Part shown: positions 1 to 10,429 of the stretch, in pieces
Position numbering within the stretch: the first letter of the stretch is position 1
Layout of the letters: the number at the start of each line of letters is the position of its first letter
NCBI RefSeq assembly: GCF_051401765.1
Contig: NW_027480432.1
Span: 12,852,501 to 12,916,500, forward strand
DNA: 64,000 bases
Direction of reading: 5' to 3'
Source: Calliopsis andreniformis
Taxonomy: Eukaryota > Arthropoda > Insecta > Hymenoptera > Andrenidae
The notes under the pieces: generated by a model
What the model was told of the DNA's origin: nothing
Seen by the model: only the letters and a program-made list of their open reading frames with translations
The model's database searches: none
Made by a program: the position numbers and the translations under genes

Positions 1-292
1 AGTGACCTGTCGAAGTGGAAAGAGCTGTTTTTTTCTATATCATCATGCATTTTGATTTAGTGGAAACTAGATGCAAGATCTAAAGTAGTGAAATGTTTAG
101 AATTTCCCAGCTGATCGAAGATATCTGAAATATGTGAAAGAGGGAAAACTCCTTTAGTGCGTTATTCAACTTTCTGTAGTCCCTTACGATCCTCCACTTA
201 ACTTTGCCATATGCGTCCTTCTTCTTAGAAATCATCCATATAGGCGCGTTCCACGGACAAATCGATGGTTTAATTATGTTGTCCTCTAACAT
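1..292 (-). pseudogene. Reverse transcriptase fragment, Ty3/Gypsy type
   Basis: The minus-strand translation shows a gypsy-like RT N-terminus: an NIIKPS...PWNAPIW segment, the KKKDAYGKVKWRIV motif and DYRKLN. After a frame break near base 115 it continues with TTLDLAS and an IKM segment, the usual next RT block. The catalytic D-D motif would lie beyond the window start. Stops and a frameshift show that it is dead. Confidence 0.8.
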
Positions 293-365
293 TTTTTCAA
301 TGTGACTATTTACTTCTTGCTTATGTGCTTCGGGATAACGATACGTGTTTGCAGCAATTGGAAAA

Positions 366-668
366 TCAGTAGTAGTTTGTAATTTTATAAGTTACTGTAT
401 CTGTACAATTTAAACTATCCCTTTCTAAATAAAATATATGATTAAACTGATTACATATTTCTTTAACTAAGTTCCTTTCCTTCTTATTTAAATGTTTTAG
501 ACGAAGATTTTTATGTAGCTTTTGTAAACGTTCAAATCGAAAATCGATAAATGGAGTAATATTCACAGTACTATGGCTATCTAACTTTAGTACTTGTATA
601 TTTCTAAGGGGTTTTAATTTTATACTTAGTTTATCAATTGTCTTATCTTCATCAAAAATATTTACCAT
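366..668 (-). pseudogene. Gypsy pol linker between protease and RT
   Basis: This 100-codon minus-strand stretch contains ERLQKLHKNLRLKHLNKKER followed by FNHIFYLERDSLNCTDTV. The segment upstream of RT in 412/gypsy-like pol proteins looks like this (RL-x-HLN-x-EE ... F-YL-GD-L). It is in register with the RT fragment at lower coordinates but separated from it by stops. I read it as a remnant of the same element. Confidence 0.65.
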
Positions 669-1309
669 AAATGTAATAGCTTTATATTTGTCATTAACTT
701 AAATATACTATCACTTAAATAAATTCCCACACTTAATAGTCGTTTATCAACTATACCTCACCAATTTCTGGATTAACAACACTGACACTTATCAATTGTA
801 TTTCGCTTCTTACAGGTACAAGTAAAGAATCAGTGGAATTCGAATTAAAATTAAATTTAGAAATCGAATGAAAATTTTCATTGTTAATTATTTTGCCTTA
901 ATTTGAAATCTTATTAGAATTATTCGAGCTCAAATGATTTTGAAAACATAAAAAACGAGTGAAATTGTAATTAGAAATTTCATTATTGATAGTTACTTGT
1001 CTCGATTTGTAAACTTCCTAGAATCCTTTAAGTTAGACCGATTTTGCAATAAACGTTTCTCAGTATATTTTAACGGAATGTAATCTTGTGGAAAGCATAA
1101 AAGGTTGCTTTTACCGTCAATTTGTAATTGTAACTTTACTACAACGTCTCATTACCTAAAATTCCAGGGAAAGGAATTAGAAAAGTATCTTTTAGGACAT
1201 GGAAAACGGCAGTGTGTAAATTATGATCTAAAACTATATTCAGACAACAGTATCCTACAGATTCAAACACTTTAGAAGATAAGCCTTTTATTTTTAACTT
1301 TAAATCCTT

Positions 1310-1702
1310 CTAACACGGTGTGTCACCTTTCAATTCGAATACTTTAATTATAGAAATATTAGCGCTTGTATCTAATAGTAAATTAATCATTTTATTACGT
1401 GTTTCCGATATTTCAAGAGTTGTTTGTTCGGCCTGAATTTGTTGAATAGCCCTCGGCGCGGCAGTCACCGGAAGCTGACTTGAATTTAAAGATTCTTTTT
1501 GTGGTGGTAATTGTTTACTACAATTTCCTGAATTTTTATGAGAATTTGGACTCGAATAATTTCTTATCTGATAACTTGTACCCTGTGATAATGGAGTATT
1601 AGTACTCTGCGAATTATTTTGAGAATATCTTGGACTATTATTATACTCCCGTTTTTGACATTCATTAATAGTATGACCTAAATATACACGATTTGACCAC
1701 AT
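1310..1702 (-). pseudogene. Gypsy gag tail and protease-like remnant
   Basis: The minus-strand translation starts with a CQKRE zinc-knuckle-like tail. It continues through a long Asn/Ser/Gln-rich stretch and ends with LLLDTSANISIIK, which resembles the aspartic protease motif DTGA with Gly replaced by Ser. That order fits the gag-protease junction of a gypsy element. The Gly-to-Ser change in the catalytic loop suggests loss of function. The assignment depends partly on the neighbouring RT pieces. Confidence 0.55.
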
Positions 1703-1710
1703 TTCTATTC

Positions 1711-3862
1711 CTGTTAAAACTTAAAAGTTTTAATTAACGATCAGTATTTCCCTTAAAAGATTCAGATTGAAAATTAAAAACAGAAAAAAGTATTTACCTG
1801 CAATTCTGTCACAATTTTAACATATTAAACGAATGGTACTTTGACATGTCGAAAAGTCATTTCGTTGAATATTTTTGTTTACTGAGTATTTGTTTCGTTA
1901 GGATATGGATATGTATACTTAAATTGTAGTTTTGCATCATATATCCAAAATTTGTGATAATCAGTACGATAGATTTTAAATTATTTAACATGTTACAATT
2001 GCCCCGTGTTACTTTTGACCCCAGTCTCCCCTAGCCCATAACAAGTCCCAATGACTTCACTACCCCTTGTTGGGTATCCGTGCCTCACTTGCACTCAATA
2101 TTTCTTACTCTACTTTTACACCCGCCCCGATGAAAGCTAGCCCGAGAAAAAAATATTTGAATATTCCTAAAACTAGGACCACCGTTGATAATAGTCCAGA
2201 TTAGGGTTGCCATCCATACCCCTGTTGTGTGACAACGTGTGACACTAACTTCAAGGCGCGAAGTTCAAATTGAATGTAATAGAGAAGGCGTCAAAAGTGA
2301 AGTTGGAATAAGTTTATATGCTTGAAACCAGTTATAAACATTACTCTACAGAATATTTCAGAGTAAAGAATAAATCAATATCTCCTTAGAAACACTTATT
2401 TAAACATTCAAATCTCACCTTTTTCCCCTTCTCTAAGGAATTATCTCCAGCGCCAAGATGTAAAAGACTCGAAAGCTAGAAATCGATAAATGCTGACGAT
2501 AGTTTTAACGAATTGGAGTTTATTAATTATAATATAATTATGTAATTGGTTCCTTGTTACTAAGATACCAAAAATTAACAAAACATGTATAAAAATTTAG
2601 CGAGAAACCATTTTGGTACGCTCTCTTCGTCCCAGTCCTGTGAACTGATAACACGTGTTTTCCCTTGGTTCAAATACAACAGTTTAGTTTGAGTTTAAAT
2701 TTGTTTCATTTCTTTACGAGCAGAGTGCTTTAGCGCTCCACGGGCACGAATTCTTCCCGGGTCCAAATAAAAATCCCTGAAGGCCACGCAACACCCCTTA
2801 CCTTTCCGTCCCTCGACTACACGCGATTAATTTTCTAAGTATTAAAAATACAAAAAAAAATTGTTTTAGACAAAAGTTGTATGGCATTAAGAGGTAAATA
2901 CAGTAGCTGTATTTTTTCAGCAACAGCAGCTGTAGCCAATATATGTCGCGTAGAAATCAATTCTTGAAACCATCGTGTTCAAGCTCGATGCCCGAAAACA
3001 AGGAGGCCATAAAAGATAAAGATAGAGTTAGGGATTCAGAGTAGCAAAAATTGAAGTTTCTTATTTACAAACGGATTTTCACGCAAATAGTACCAACCGA
3101 TTTCTTGTGCTCTCCCGATGAAAATGATACCATCATGAACTTGCTTTAATTGTTTTTAAAGGCTGGTATCAAGAACGTAGAATATGTAAAACTTGTAAGT
3201 ATATCATCTTTTACATTCAAGTTATATAAACTTGAAAAGTAATTTTTATTAAACTGACTTACTTTTGCAGATCAAACCAGAGCTTACACTCGAAATATTT
3301 CGCGAGTGACTCGTGCCGCTCATTGCCGCTTGCGGGTGACTTAGACCAAAGACTAAACCATAATAGCATTTTAGAAACGCGAGAGTAAGATTTGTCATTT
3401 ACCTTCTTTCTCGTCTTTCCGAAGCTATCCGAAGTGATCCGAAGGGCCGAATTCACGTGCATATGGCTCTTACAGTAGTATGTATAGTAGAGGGAGAATC
3501 ACAATGTGGCCCCATCTCGCATTCATTAGGCAGCTACATGTCTGTAGGTAATATTATTTCTGTAAAGAAAACTGTAACAGTAGATACCGACCAAGAAATC
3601 TCGAAAAGTCACAATAAACAGGCTTGATTTACACTCAGGTGTCCTAGAAGTCCAACACGATTGCTTTACAGATATTGTGGGATTTGAATTTGGATTATTA
3701 AAGAGAACAAATCAGTTCAATTCATTTTTATAAAAATGAATAAAAGTTAATACAGTAGAATATAGAATTTGTCTACATTTAGACAGTTCTGTGTTTGAAG
3801 ATCAAGTTCATACATAAAATGTTTCCGTGGTTCGTATACTTCCATTATTCAGATAAAGCGAG
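1711..3862. other. Gene-free AT-rich stretch
   Basis: I see no supportable gene here. Around 3080-3150 there is a diverged match to the terminal part of the inverted-repeat element at 16.2-17.2 kb (shared blocks such as GTACCAACCGATTTCTT and CCCGATGAAAATGATACC). The rest holds only short ORFs without recognisable motifs. Confidence 0.5.
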
Positions 3863-3867
3863 ATAAC

Positions 3868-4695
3868 TGTTGTGGATAGGTATAAGTGTGTTCTTTTTGT
3901 TGCGGAAAGGTAAGAGAGTGTGGAGTGTGATTGACTCACTCGCATCGTGGTACGGATTATGTTTAGTTCAAAGTGAACTAAAAGAAGCTCGCCAAGGAAC
4001 ACCGTTTCCAAATTATCCGAGAAGCTCTGAATGGAGTGAATGCTTCCGCGTCCAATGTGAGTGCGTTGACGTGATCAAAACATTGTAAGATGATTGAATC
4101 CGATGAATGTGTAAGATTAAGCGCGAAATTGTATGAGGATGAGAATATACGCGGCTAGGAAGGTCCAAAAAAAGAGCCATAGCGGGGGGGTCCGGAGTGA
4201 AAATTAATGTCCCGACATGTATGCATCTGCGGATGAATTGGCTTCAAACGCGCGGGTTTACCCTAAAAAACGCGCGAATTCTCGCTGACAGAAACACTCG
4301 ACTACGCAGCAGCGTTTAGTCGTGGTTCAAGCCAAGCGTGCAAAGGTAGACGTGAAAACGTCGACCTTAGGCCGCCATAAACCTCAAGAGGGAGGCCATC
4401 TCCCTGAGTGTGAAGGTTAAAAAGCGTGCACGGTGAGATCAAAAATGGTCAATCCGGGGCCGCCAGGCTACAGGAAGAGTCACGAGAATCGCTAATGGGG
4501 TTAATTGAAAATATTTATGTTTAATGACAAGTTTGGGTCACGACGGGTCGACCGCTCTGGCTCTCCGGTTACCTGCGAAACAATGGCGCTAAGGAGATAT
4601 AAACTGTGAGGATCAGTATGAAAGAATCAATCGATCAGCAATAAGCCCTGTGTGTGGACAAATAAAGAGAAGAGAGGCAATTCTTTTCCTGTACA
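3868..4695 (+). repeat. 5' LTR of the BEL/Pao element
   Basis: This 828-bp direct repeat has its partner at 10430-11257 (constant offset of 6562 bp, no indel seen). It begins TGTTGT and ends TGTACA. It holds a TATA-like ATATAAA at 4597, an insect-type initiator TCAGT at 4613 and AATAAA at 4661, placing a possible R region in its last ~80 bp. Confidence 0.95.
4597..4617 (+). promoter_or_regulatory. Candidate LTR core promoter
   Basis: An ATATAAA box (4597-4603) is followed by TCAGT (4613-4617), which matches the arthropod initiator. The spacing of about 18 bp is shorter than the canonical TATA-initiator distance, so only one of the two may matter. This is inferred from motif and position only. 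Confidence 0.3.
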
Positions 4696-4699
4696 TTTT

Positions 4700-4717
4700 T
4701 GGTGCCGAAACCCGGGA
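4700..4717 (+). promoter_or_regulatory. Primer binding site, tRNA-Phe type
   Basis: Four bases after the 5' LTR, TGGTGCCGAAACCCGGGA is complementary to the 3' end (with CCA) of cytoplasmic tRNA-Phe, whose acceptor stem begins GCCGAAA in animals. It would prime minus-strand DNA synthesis. The tRNA identity comes from knowledge of the conserved tRNA-Phe sequence. Confidence 0.85.
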
Positions 4718-4802
4718 CTTTCGCCGGTTGAGAATAGGAAAGGTGTCCGATATTCAGTGAGCGGGTTTCTCGCGAGTGCGGTTTGGGAAGATTTGTTGCT
4801 CC

Positions 4803-6323
4803 ATGGCTCGGGGAAGCAAGAAGAGAGCCGCGCCAGGACCAGCGGCAGCAACTCGTGGACAGGCAAAGAGGTCACGAAATTTGAGCGGAGAAGAAATGGC
4901 GAGGACCTCCGGCGAGCAATCCGGTGAAGAACGTGCAGGTCCCTCCGGTATTCAAATGGGTCTGAGGAGACGTCCATCGTCGGAAAGGAGGAGGTCGCAG
5001 TCAAGAGATACCGAAGAGGAGCAACGACAATCCAGCGTAGTGCAGATGGCGGCCCCCGTTACAGACACGTCCTCGAGATCCTTGGTTGCCGGAAACAACA
5101 TGCGTGCCTACATGGATGAGGAACCTAGAGCAGCAGTCGCTGGTGACAGATTCCAGGAGTGGGTAAATAGTACGGCTCTTCCAGGAGAACGTAATAATGA
5201 ACAACCGCGACCCGCGATCGACCCAACCGCGCGTTTGGTGGATGCGATAGAGTCCACTTTGCGTGTAATACGCGATGCATCTGTAGTCGGAGAGGGCTCG
5301 CGAGTCGCGAACCGCCTGACATTAGCAGGTTCGTTGCCTAAATTCGCAGGGGACCCGTTAGAATGGCTCCACTTCAAAGAAACATACGATTTAACTTCGG
5401 AAATGGGGGCGTATACAGACCGCGAAAATATTGTGAGGCTTTTTGCGGCACTAAAAGGTGAAGCAAGGGATGCAGTAAGCACGTTGCTGGCGACGGGTCA
5501 AGACGCAGCGACTATTATGCGTACCCTTGAGCTGAATTTCGGAAATAAGAACATAATAGCGCGAAAAATCATCGCAGATATCAGGGAATTACCGGAACTA
5601 GACACTGGTAAAATAAATATAGCACAGTTCGCAACGAAACTCCGAGGTGCCGTCACAGCTTTCCGATCTCTCAAACTTATAGGGTATCTACATAGCCCCG
5701 ATTTGATACAAAATGTGGGAAGTAAATTACCATCCGCTCTTAGATACGCGTATCACAAATATTCGGCAGAAGCACCCCAGGAGAAAACAGAACTCGAAAA
5801 ATTGTCGGATTTTGTGTACAAAGAAGCTGAGCTCGCTGTGGCAGCAGGTGTATTTGGCCTAGAACCTAGATCGACGTCAACGTCGCAAATGACGATTGTC
5901 TCGAAGGGCCGTGGCGGAGCGAGAAAACCGATTGCTTCAAGCGCGAAAGTGTTCGGAGTCAGCGCAACGAGTGCCCGTAAGAGTTCCATCGGGAAGTCAG
6001 TCCCCAGCTGCGTATTTTGCGATAGATCAAACCATAGATCGGCGGAATGCAGAGGGTTTGCGCGCGAGGGGGCGGCTCGGCGATGGTTCTTAGTGAAAAA
6101 ACATAAGCTTTGCTTCAAATGTTTGTGTGAGGGACATGTCCGCGGAGACTGCAGAGACACTAACTGTTCGGTCTGTAGAGGGAACCACCACAGCCTTCTG
6201 CATGATCCGAGATCCTGTTATAGAGCAGCGAGAAGGGCGAGCAAACCGACCACCCGAGAGACTCGCACTCGAGACACATCGCGAACAGAGGTCAATGTGG
6301 CCAACGCGACCGAAGAGATTTGA
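4803..6323 (+). CDS. gag: BEL/Pao Gag polyprotein
   Basis: Gag of 506 residues from the first in-frame ATG at 4803. The frame is open further upstream, but only from a GTG. The N-terminus is basic and low in complexity. A BEL-type capsid region (DUF1759-like, with SLPKFAGDPLEWLHF and the LKGEARDAV block) lies at about residues 170-320. Three zinc knuckles follow at about 403-416 (CX2CX4HX4C, CVFC...H...C), 437-450 (CFKC...H...C) and 455 onward (CSVCRGNHH). The protein should assemble particles and bind element RNA. It ends at TGA 6321-6323, and pol continues in the same frame, so Gag is probably the main product and Gag-Pol a readthrough fusion. I see no frameshift or internal stop, which suggests a functional copy. 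Confidence 0.93.
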   Translation: MARGSKKRAAPGPAAATRGQAKRSRNLSGEEMARTSGEQSGEERAGPSGIQMGLRRRPSSERRRSQSRDTEEEQRQSSVVQMAAPVTDTSSRSLVAGNNMRAYMDEEPRAAVAGDRFQEWVNSTALPGERNNEQPRPAIDPTARLVDAIESTLRVIRDASVVGEGSRVANRLTLAGSLPKFAGDPLEWLHFKETYDLTSEMGAYTDRENIVRLFAALKGEARDAVSTLLATGQDAATIMRTLELNFGNKNIIARKIIADIRELPELDTGKINIAQFATKLRGAVTAFRSLKLIGYLHSPDLIQNVGSKLPSALRYAYHKYSAEAPQEKTELEKLSDFVYKEAELAVAAGVFGLEPRSTSTSQMTIVSKGRGGARKPIASSAKVFGVSATSARKSSIGKSVPSCVFCDRSNHRSAECRGFAREGAARRWFLVKKHKLCFKCLCEGHVRGDCRDTNCSVCRGNHHSLLHDPRSCYRAARRASKPTTRETRTRDTSRTEVNVANATEEI

Positions 6324-6327
6324 CTAG
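6321..6327 (+). promoter_or_regulatory. Leaky-type stop TGA-CTA-G between gag and pol
   Basis: The gag stop is TGA followed directly by CTAG, and pol then runs in the same frame with no further stop until 10248. UGA-CUA(G) is the best-known readthrough context in animal viruses and in some cellular genes. Translational readthrough would make a Gag-Pol fusion. The function is inferred from context and frame only. Confidence 0.6.
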
Positions 6328-9300
6328 AGTTACCGCGTGTGTTACTAAAGATATTACCCGTTCGGATAGTAGGGCCGAAAAATGCTGTAAACACGTTCGC
6401 CTTATTGGACGAGGGCTCGACAATAACGTTGATCGATCGTAAGATATCTCGAGACGTAGGCGCAATAGGAAGGCCTATGAAAATAGCTTTAAAGAGTATC
6501 GATCCTAGAGCGAAGATTATGCCCGACTGTGAGAGGGTCGAATTTGAAATAGAAGGAGCCTTTAGTTTGTATAAAATAAACAGAGCCGTCGCGGTAAATG
6601 TGCTGAGTCTTCCTGTCCAGTCCATTTCAGGAAACATCGCGCGATACGTTAGGGCTGTAGAAAATGTAGACATAAAATCCTACCACGATGCACGGCCCAC
6701 GATACTTATTGGACAAGACAACTGGGACTTGATAGTTGCTCGAGAATTACGTGAGATGGTAGGAAGGAGCCTCGCGCTTTCGCGCTGTTCCTTGGGATGG
6801 GCGTTGCATGGGCTTGTGACGGGCTGCGGAGCGTCAGGAACGACTTTGAATACGTACGGGACGCAGCAGATGGACCGAGGGGATCCAGACGGGGACATCG
6901 CGCTTGATCCCAACGAACACCTGGACCAATTGATTCGGCAATATTTTGAAATAGACAGTCTCGGAGTTTGCGAAAAAATGAAAAACGCTAATGAACACGA
7001 ACGCGCGCTAAGGTTATTGGATGAGACAAGCCGTCGCGTAGGAAAATCATGGGAAGCAGGTCTACTGTGGAACGAAAAGTGCGCGCCGAACGTAAATGGT
7101 AAAATCGTCGCACAAAAGAGGCTTATATCGTTAGAAAGGAAACTCGATCGCGAACCGGAGTACGCGTCATTATATCACGCGGAGATGGAGCGCTTTATTG
7201 AAAATGGTTACGCGGTGAAGGTAAATGACCAAGTAACTACATCACGACCGTGGTACTTGCCGCATTTTGGAGTGCGAAGCAGTACTAAGCCGGGAAAAGT
7301 TCGGCTCGTGTTCGATGCTGCCGCGAAGACGACGGGGGTCAGTTTAAACGACCAACTCGAATCCGGGCCGGATTTGTTACAATCGTTGCCAGGTATATTG
7401 TTGCGTTTCAGACTACATGAATGTGCGTTTAAAGCGGATATAAAGGACATGTTCCTGCGGATAAAGATTAGAGAAGAGGATCGTGGAGCGCAAAGGTTTC
7501 TGTGGCGTGGTAAGAATAGGCAAGGAAGCCCGGAAACCTACGAAATGACGCGTTTGATATTCGGGGCGAAGTCGTCGCCGTGTACCGCGATATACGTAAA
7601 AAATAAAAACGCCCGCGAGAATGCCGGGTTGTATCCTGATGCGGTGAAAAGTATCATCAACGATAGCTACATGGATGATTATTTAGCGAGTCGGAGGACT
7701 AGTGAAGAGGCCAAGAGACTTATTCGCGACGTAATTAGAATTAATTCTGAGGCGGATTTTGAAATGCACGACTGGGCTAGCAATGTCGTGGGTCTAGTGA
7801 GTTCGATACCGGAAATTCCACGACCGGGTAATGAGAAGGGGATGCGCTTGTGTGACCGAGGGGGAGAGAGAGTATTAGGCCTTATATGGGACACGCAAAA
7901 CGATAAGCTAGAATTCAATGTAGGAATGGCGAGAATTCCGAAGAAAATACTAATGGGGACGATTAAACCAACTAAGCGAGAATTTCTTCGGATAATTATG
8001 TCGGTGTACGATCCATTGGGCTTCCTCTCACCATTTACGCTCAATGCGAAAATATTAATGCAGGAAGTATGGCGCAGCGGTATAGGGTGGGACCACCAAC
8101 TAAGGGACGACGAACAGATAGGCTGGTTGTCGTGGCTGAAAGGCCTAATGAACATAAAGAATTGTCGGGTACCGCGTTGCTATGTACCGGCGGGATTTCA
8201 TTACGGCGATACGCAGATACACGTGTTCTGTGATGCAAGCCTGAAGGGCTACGCAGCGGTCGCTTACTTGCGGGTAGCAACGGAAAGCGGGACGCGGGTG
8301 GCGTTAGTTATGGCGAAGACGAGGGTAGCACCTTTAAAACCGTTATCCGTGCCACGATTGGAACTACAGGCTGCATTGTTAGGGGCGAGGTTAGCGAAAA
8401 CGGTTACGGAGGAGCTTAAGATCGACGTGAACCGACGATATTTATGGTCCGATTCCATCACAGTCATTCGGTGGATAAAGTCGGAACCGCGGATACGCCA
8501 AGTATTCGTCGCTCATCGATTAGGCGAAATTGGCGAGCTGACGTTGAGTTCAGAGTGGCGATGGGTCCCGTCCAGATTGAATCCTGCCGACGATGCGACT
8601 CGCTGGTCTAGCGAGGCCTTGGATCCTGCGGGACGTTGGTTCGTGGGCCCAGAGTTTTTGCAACTTGCGGAGTCTAATTGGCCAACGGACAGACCCATAG
8701 ACGAGGCGGAGAAGATAGCAATTGACGGCATGGAGTTACGAAAAGCACAAGTGTATGTCATACACAGTGCTGAGTACGAAATTCCGCTCGTCGCGAAATT
8801 TCTGGGATGGCCAGGGTTGCTTGTAGTTGCGCGACGGGTAAGAGCGGCGTTTAATCGTTGGAAGGGAAAAGCGCAAGCGCAGATTACAGTAGAGACGGTG
8901 AGCGAGGCGGAAAACTATTGGTACCGCGTGATACAATCTGACGTTTTCGCGGATGAACTGAAGGCATTAATGACCGGAAAAAGTGTTAACAAGGGAAGCC
9001 GAATTGTAGCGTTAAAACCGTTCCTAGACGCAATTGGAATATTGAGAGCGAGTGGACGGGTAATTAAACTCGCAGACGAGGAGTTCTGCAACCAACCAAT
9101 AATTTTAGACGCCAAACATGCCGCAACTAGATTGCTGATACAAAATTACCACCGACGATATTATCATGGAAGCAATAACACGGTCGTCAATGAAATGCGG
9201 CAGAAGTATTACATAATCGGTCTTAGACGCGTGCTACGCTCGTTAATAAGCAAGTGTATTATATGTAGGCTGAGGCGGGCGAAACCTCAGAACCCGACAA

Positions 9301-10250
9301 TGTCCGCTTTGCCAGCTGGACGCGTCGCGCTTGGACAAAGACCATTTAGACACTGTGGCGTTGATTACTTTGGCCCGATGTTAGTTAAGATCGGAAGGCG
9401 TAGAGAAAAACGCTGGGGAGTACTTTTTACTTGCCTTACCACGCGAGCGATTCACTTAGAGTTGGCCAACAGTCTGAGCGCGAGCTCTGCCATTATGGCT
9501 CTGCAACGATTTGCAGCACGTAGAGGCACGCCATTAGTCGTTTATAGCGACAACGGTACGAACTTCAAGGGTGCGAGTAAAGAACTTCGGGATGCGACCA
9601 AGGCAATCGATACCGAAGCCTTGGTGGACCATGCATTAAGTAAACAAATAAAATGGGTATTTAACCCACCGGACGCGCCCCATATGGGCGGAGCATGGGA
9701 GAGGTTGATTCGGTCGGTAAAGGTGGCCCTGAATGCAACCCTGCGAAAACAAGTTCCCAGCGAGGAAGTTTTAAGCACGTTACTGGTAGAGATTGAACAT
9801 TCGGTCAATTCGCGACCGCTGACAGACGTGTCCTTGGATCCGCGAGATGAGGAAGCGCTGACCCCGAATCACTTCCTCATAGGAGCATCATCCGGCGAGA
9901 TAAAGATAAAGAAGTATGATCTACAAGCGACCTGCCTGAGAAAACAGTGGCAAATCGCGCAATCCTTCGCCAACGCGTACTGGCGGCGTTGGCTGCGTGA
10001 GTATCTACCCGGATTGATACCGCGTGCGAAGTGGCATGAAACAGAAAATTCTCTAGAGAAGGGAGACCTGGTCCTTATCGTCGATCTGCAGGCGCCGCGA
10101 AATTTGTGGAAAACAGGGACAGTGACGGAAGTATTCCCTGGAGCGGACGGCGTAGTTAGGATCGCGAAAGTGCGCACCTCGGCGGGCGTATTCACACGAC
10201 CCGCGCGAAAATTAATTAGATTAAGTGGTTCAAGTGAACAACGGGGCTAG
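6324..10250 (+). CDS. pol: BEL/Pao Pol polyprotein (protease, RT, RNase H, integrase)
   Basis: About 1308 codons follow the gag TGA in the same frame, with no ATG near the beginning, so expression by readthrough is likely. Domains in order are: aspartic protease with LLDEGSTITLI (about residues 27-37, DUF1758 type); RT with YMDDYLAS (about 448); the Pao-specific A17-like region; RNase H (FCDASLKGYAAVAY near 633, LELQAALLGA, WSDSITVIRW); an integrase zinc-binding segment (HRRYYHG near 942, CIICR near 977); an integrase core with Asp in GVDYFGP (about 1011), Asp in YSDNGTNFKG (about 1073) and Glu in GGAWERLIRS (about 1125); and a C-terminal DUF5641-like part (LTPNHFLIG, GDLVLIVD). All catalytic residues are present and the frame is intact, so the copy may be competent. 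Confidence 0.93.
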   Translation, partial: LELPRVLLKILPVRIVGPKNAVNTFALLDEGSTITLIDRKISRDVGAIGRPMKIALKSIDPRAKIMPDCERVEFEIEGAFSLYKINRAVAVNVLSLPVQSISGNIARYVRAVENVDIKSYHDARPTILIGQDNWDLIVARELREMVGRSLALSRCSLGWALHGLVTGCGASGTTLNTYGTQQMDRGDPDGDIALDPNEHLDQLIRQYFEIDSLGVCEKMKNANEHERALRLLDETSRRVGKSWEAGLLWNEKCAPNVNGKIVAQKRLISLERKLDREPEYASLYHAEMERFIENGYAVKVNDQVTTSRPWYLPHFGVRSSTKPGKVRLVFDAAAKTTGVSLNDQLESGPDLLQSLPGILLRFRLHECAFKADIKDMFLRIKIREEDRGAQRFLWRGKNRQGSPETYEMTRLIFGAKSSPCTAIYVKNKNARENAGLYPDAVKSIINDSYMDDYLASRRTSEEAKRLIRDVIRINSEADFEMHDWASNVVGLVSSIPEIPRPGNEKGMRLCDRGGERVLGLIWDTQNDKLEFNVGMARIPKKILMGTIKPTKREFLRIIMSVYDPLGFLSPFTLNAKILMQEVWRSGIGWDHQLRDDEQIGWLSWLKGLMNIKNCRVPRCYVPAGFHYGDTQIHVFCDASLKGYAAVAYLRVATESGTRVALVMAKTRVAPLKPLSVPRLELQAALLGARLAKTVTEELKIDVNRRYLWSDSITVIRWIKSEPRIRQVFVAHRLGEIGELTLSSEWRWVPSRLNPADDATRWSSEALDPAGRWFVGPEFLQLAESNWPTDRPIDEAEKIAIDGMELRKAQVYVIHSAEYEIPLVAKFLGWPGLLVVARRVRAAFNRWKGKAQAQITVETVSEAENYWYRVIQSDVFADELKALMTGKSVNKGSRIVALKPFLDAIGILRASGRVIKLADEEFCNQPIILDAKHAATRLLIQNYHRRYYHGSNNTVVNEMRQKYYIIGLRRVLRSLISKCIICRLRRAKPQNPTMSALPAGRVALGQRPFRHCGVDYFGPMLVKIGRRREKRWGVLFTCLTTRAIHLELANSLSASSAIMALQRFAARRGTPLVVYSDNGTNFKGASKELRDATKAIDTEALVDHALSKQIKWVFNPPDAPHMGGAWERLIRSVKVALNATLRKQVPSEEVLSTLLVEIEHSVNSRPLTDVSLDPRDEEALTPNHFLIGASSGEIKIKKYDLQATCLRKQWQIAQSFANAYWRRWLREYLPGLIPRAKWHETENSLEKGDLVLIVDLQAPRNLWKTGTVTEVFPGADGVVRIAKVRTSAGVFTRPARKLIRLSGSSEQRG

Positions 10251-10418
10251 CATAGCTGGAAAGTAATGGAGCTCGGATGATAATTTGCTATTCGCAAAGA
10301 AAAATTAATTATTATTATTTTTGGTTGATATAAAAATTAGGTGCTAAGCCTCCTAGTTCAATTAACTCCAAGAAGAAAGAAGCATTTGTTTGAATTAAAA
10401 ATTAAATATGTTTAATTT

Positions 10419-10429
10419 GAGGGGGAGAA
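10419..10429 (+). promoter_or_regulatory. Polypurine tract
   Basis: GAGGGGGAGAA ends directly at the first base of the 3' LTR, the required position for the plus-strand primer of an LTR retrotransposon. Confidence 0.85.

Larger units (their letters stand above)
1..1710 (-). mobile_element. Degenerate Ty3/Gypsy-type LTR retrotransposon, cut by the window edge
   Basis: Three pieces of one minus-strand gag-pol region lie in the expected order. From high to low coordinates they are a gag tail with a protease-like motif, a protease-RT linker, and the start of reverse transcriptase. All three are broken by stops and frame changes, and the rest of RT, RNase H and integrase would lie left of base 1. 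I did not find a convincing LTR or primer site between 1.7 and 3 kb. The family call rests on RT motifs typical of gypsy/412-like elements. This is an old, inactive copy. Confidence 0.8.

Noticed and set aside
3870..4088. Short frame inside the LTR, repeated at 10408-10650
   Set aside because: It lies within both LTRs and is a by-product of LTR sequence, not a separate gene.
4776..4802. Upstream extension of the gag frame
   Set aside because: The extension would start at GTG; the first ATG at 4803 is the more credible eukaryotic start.
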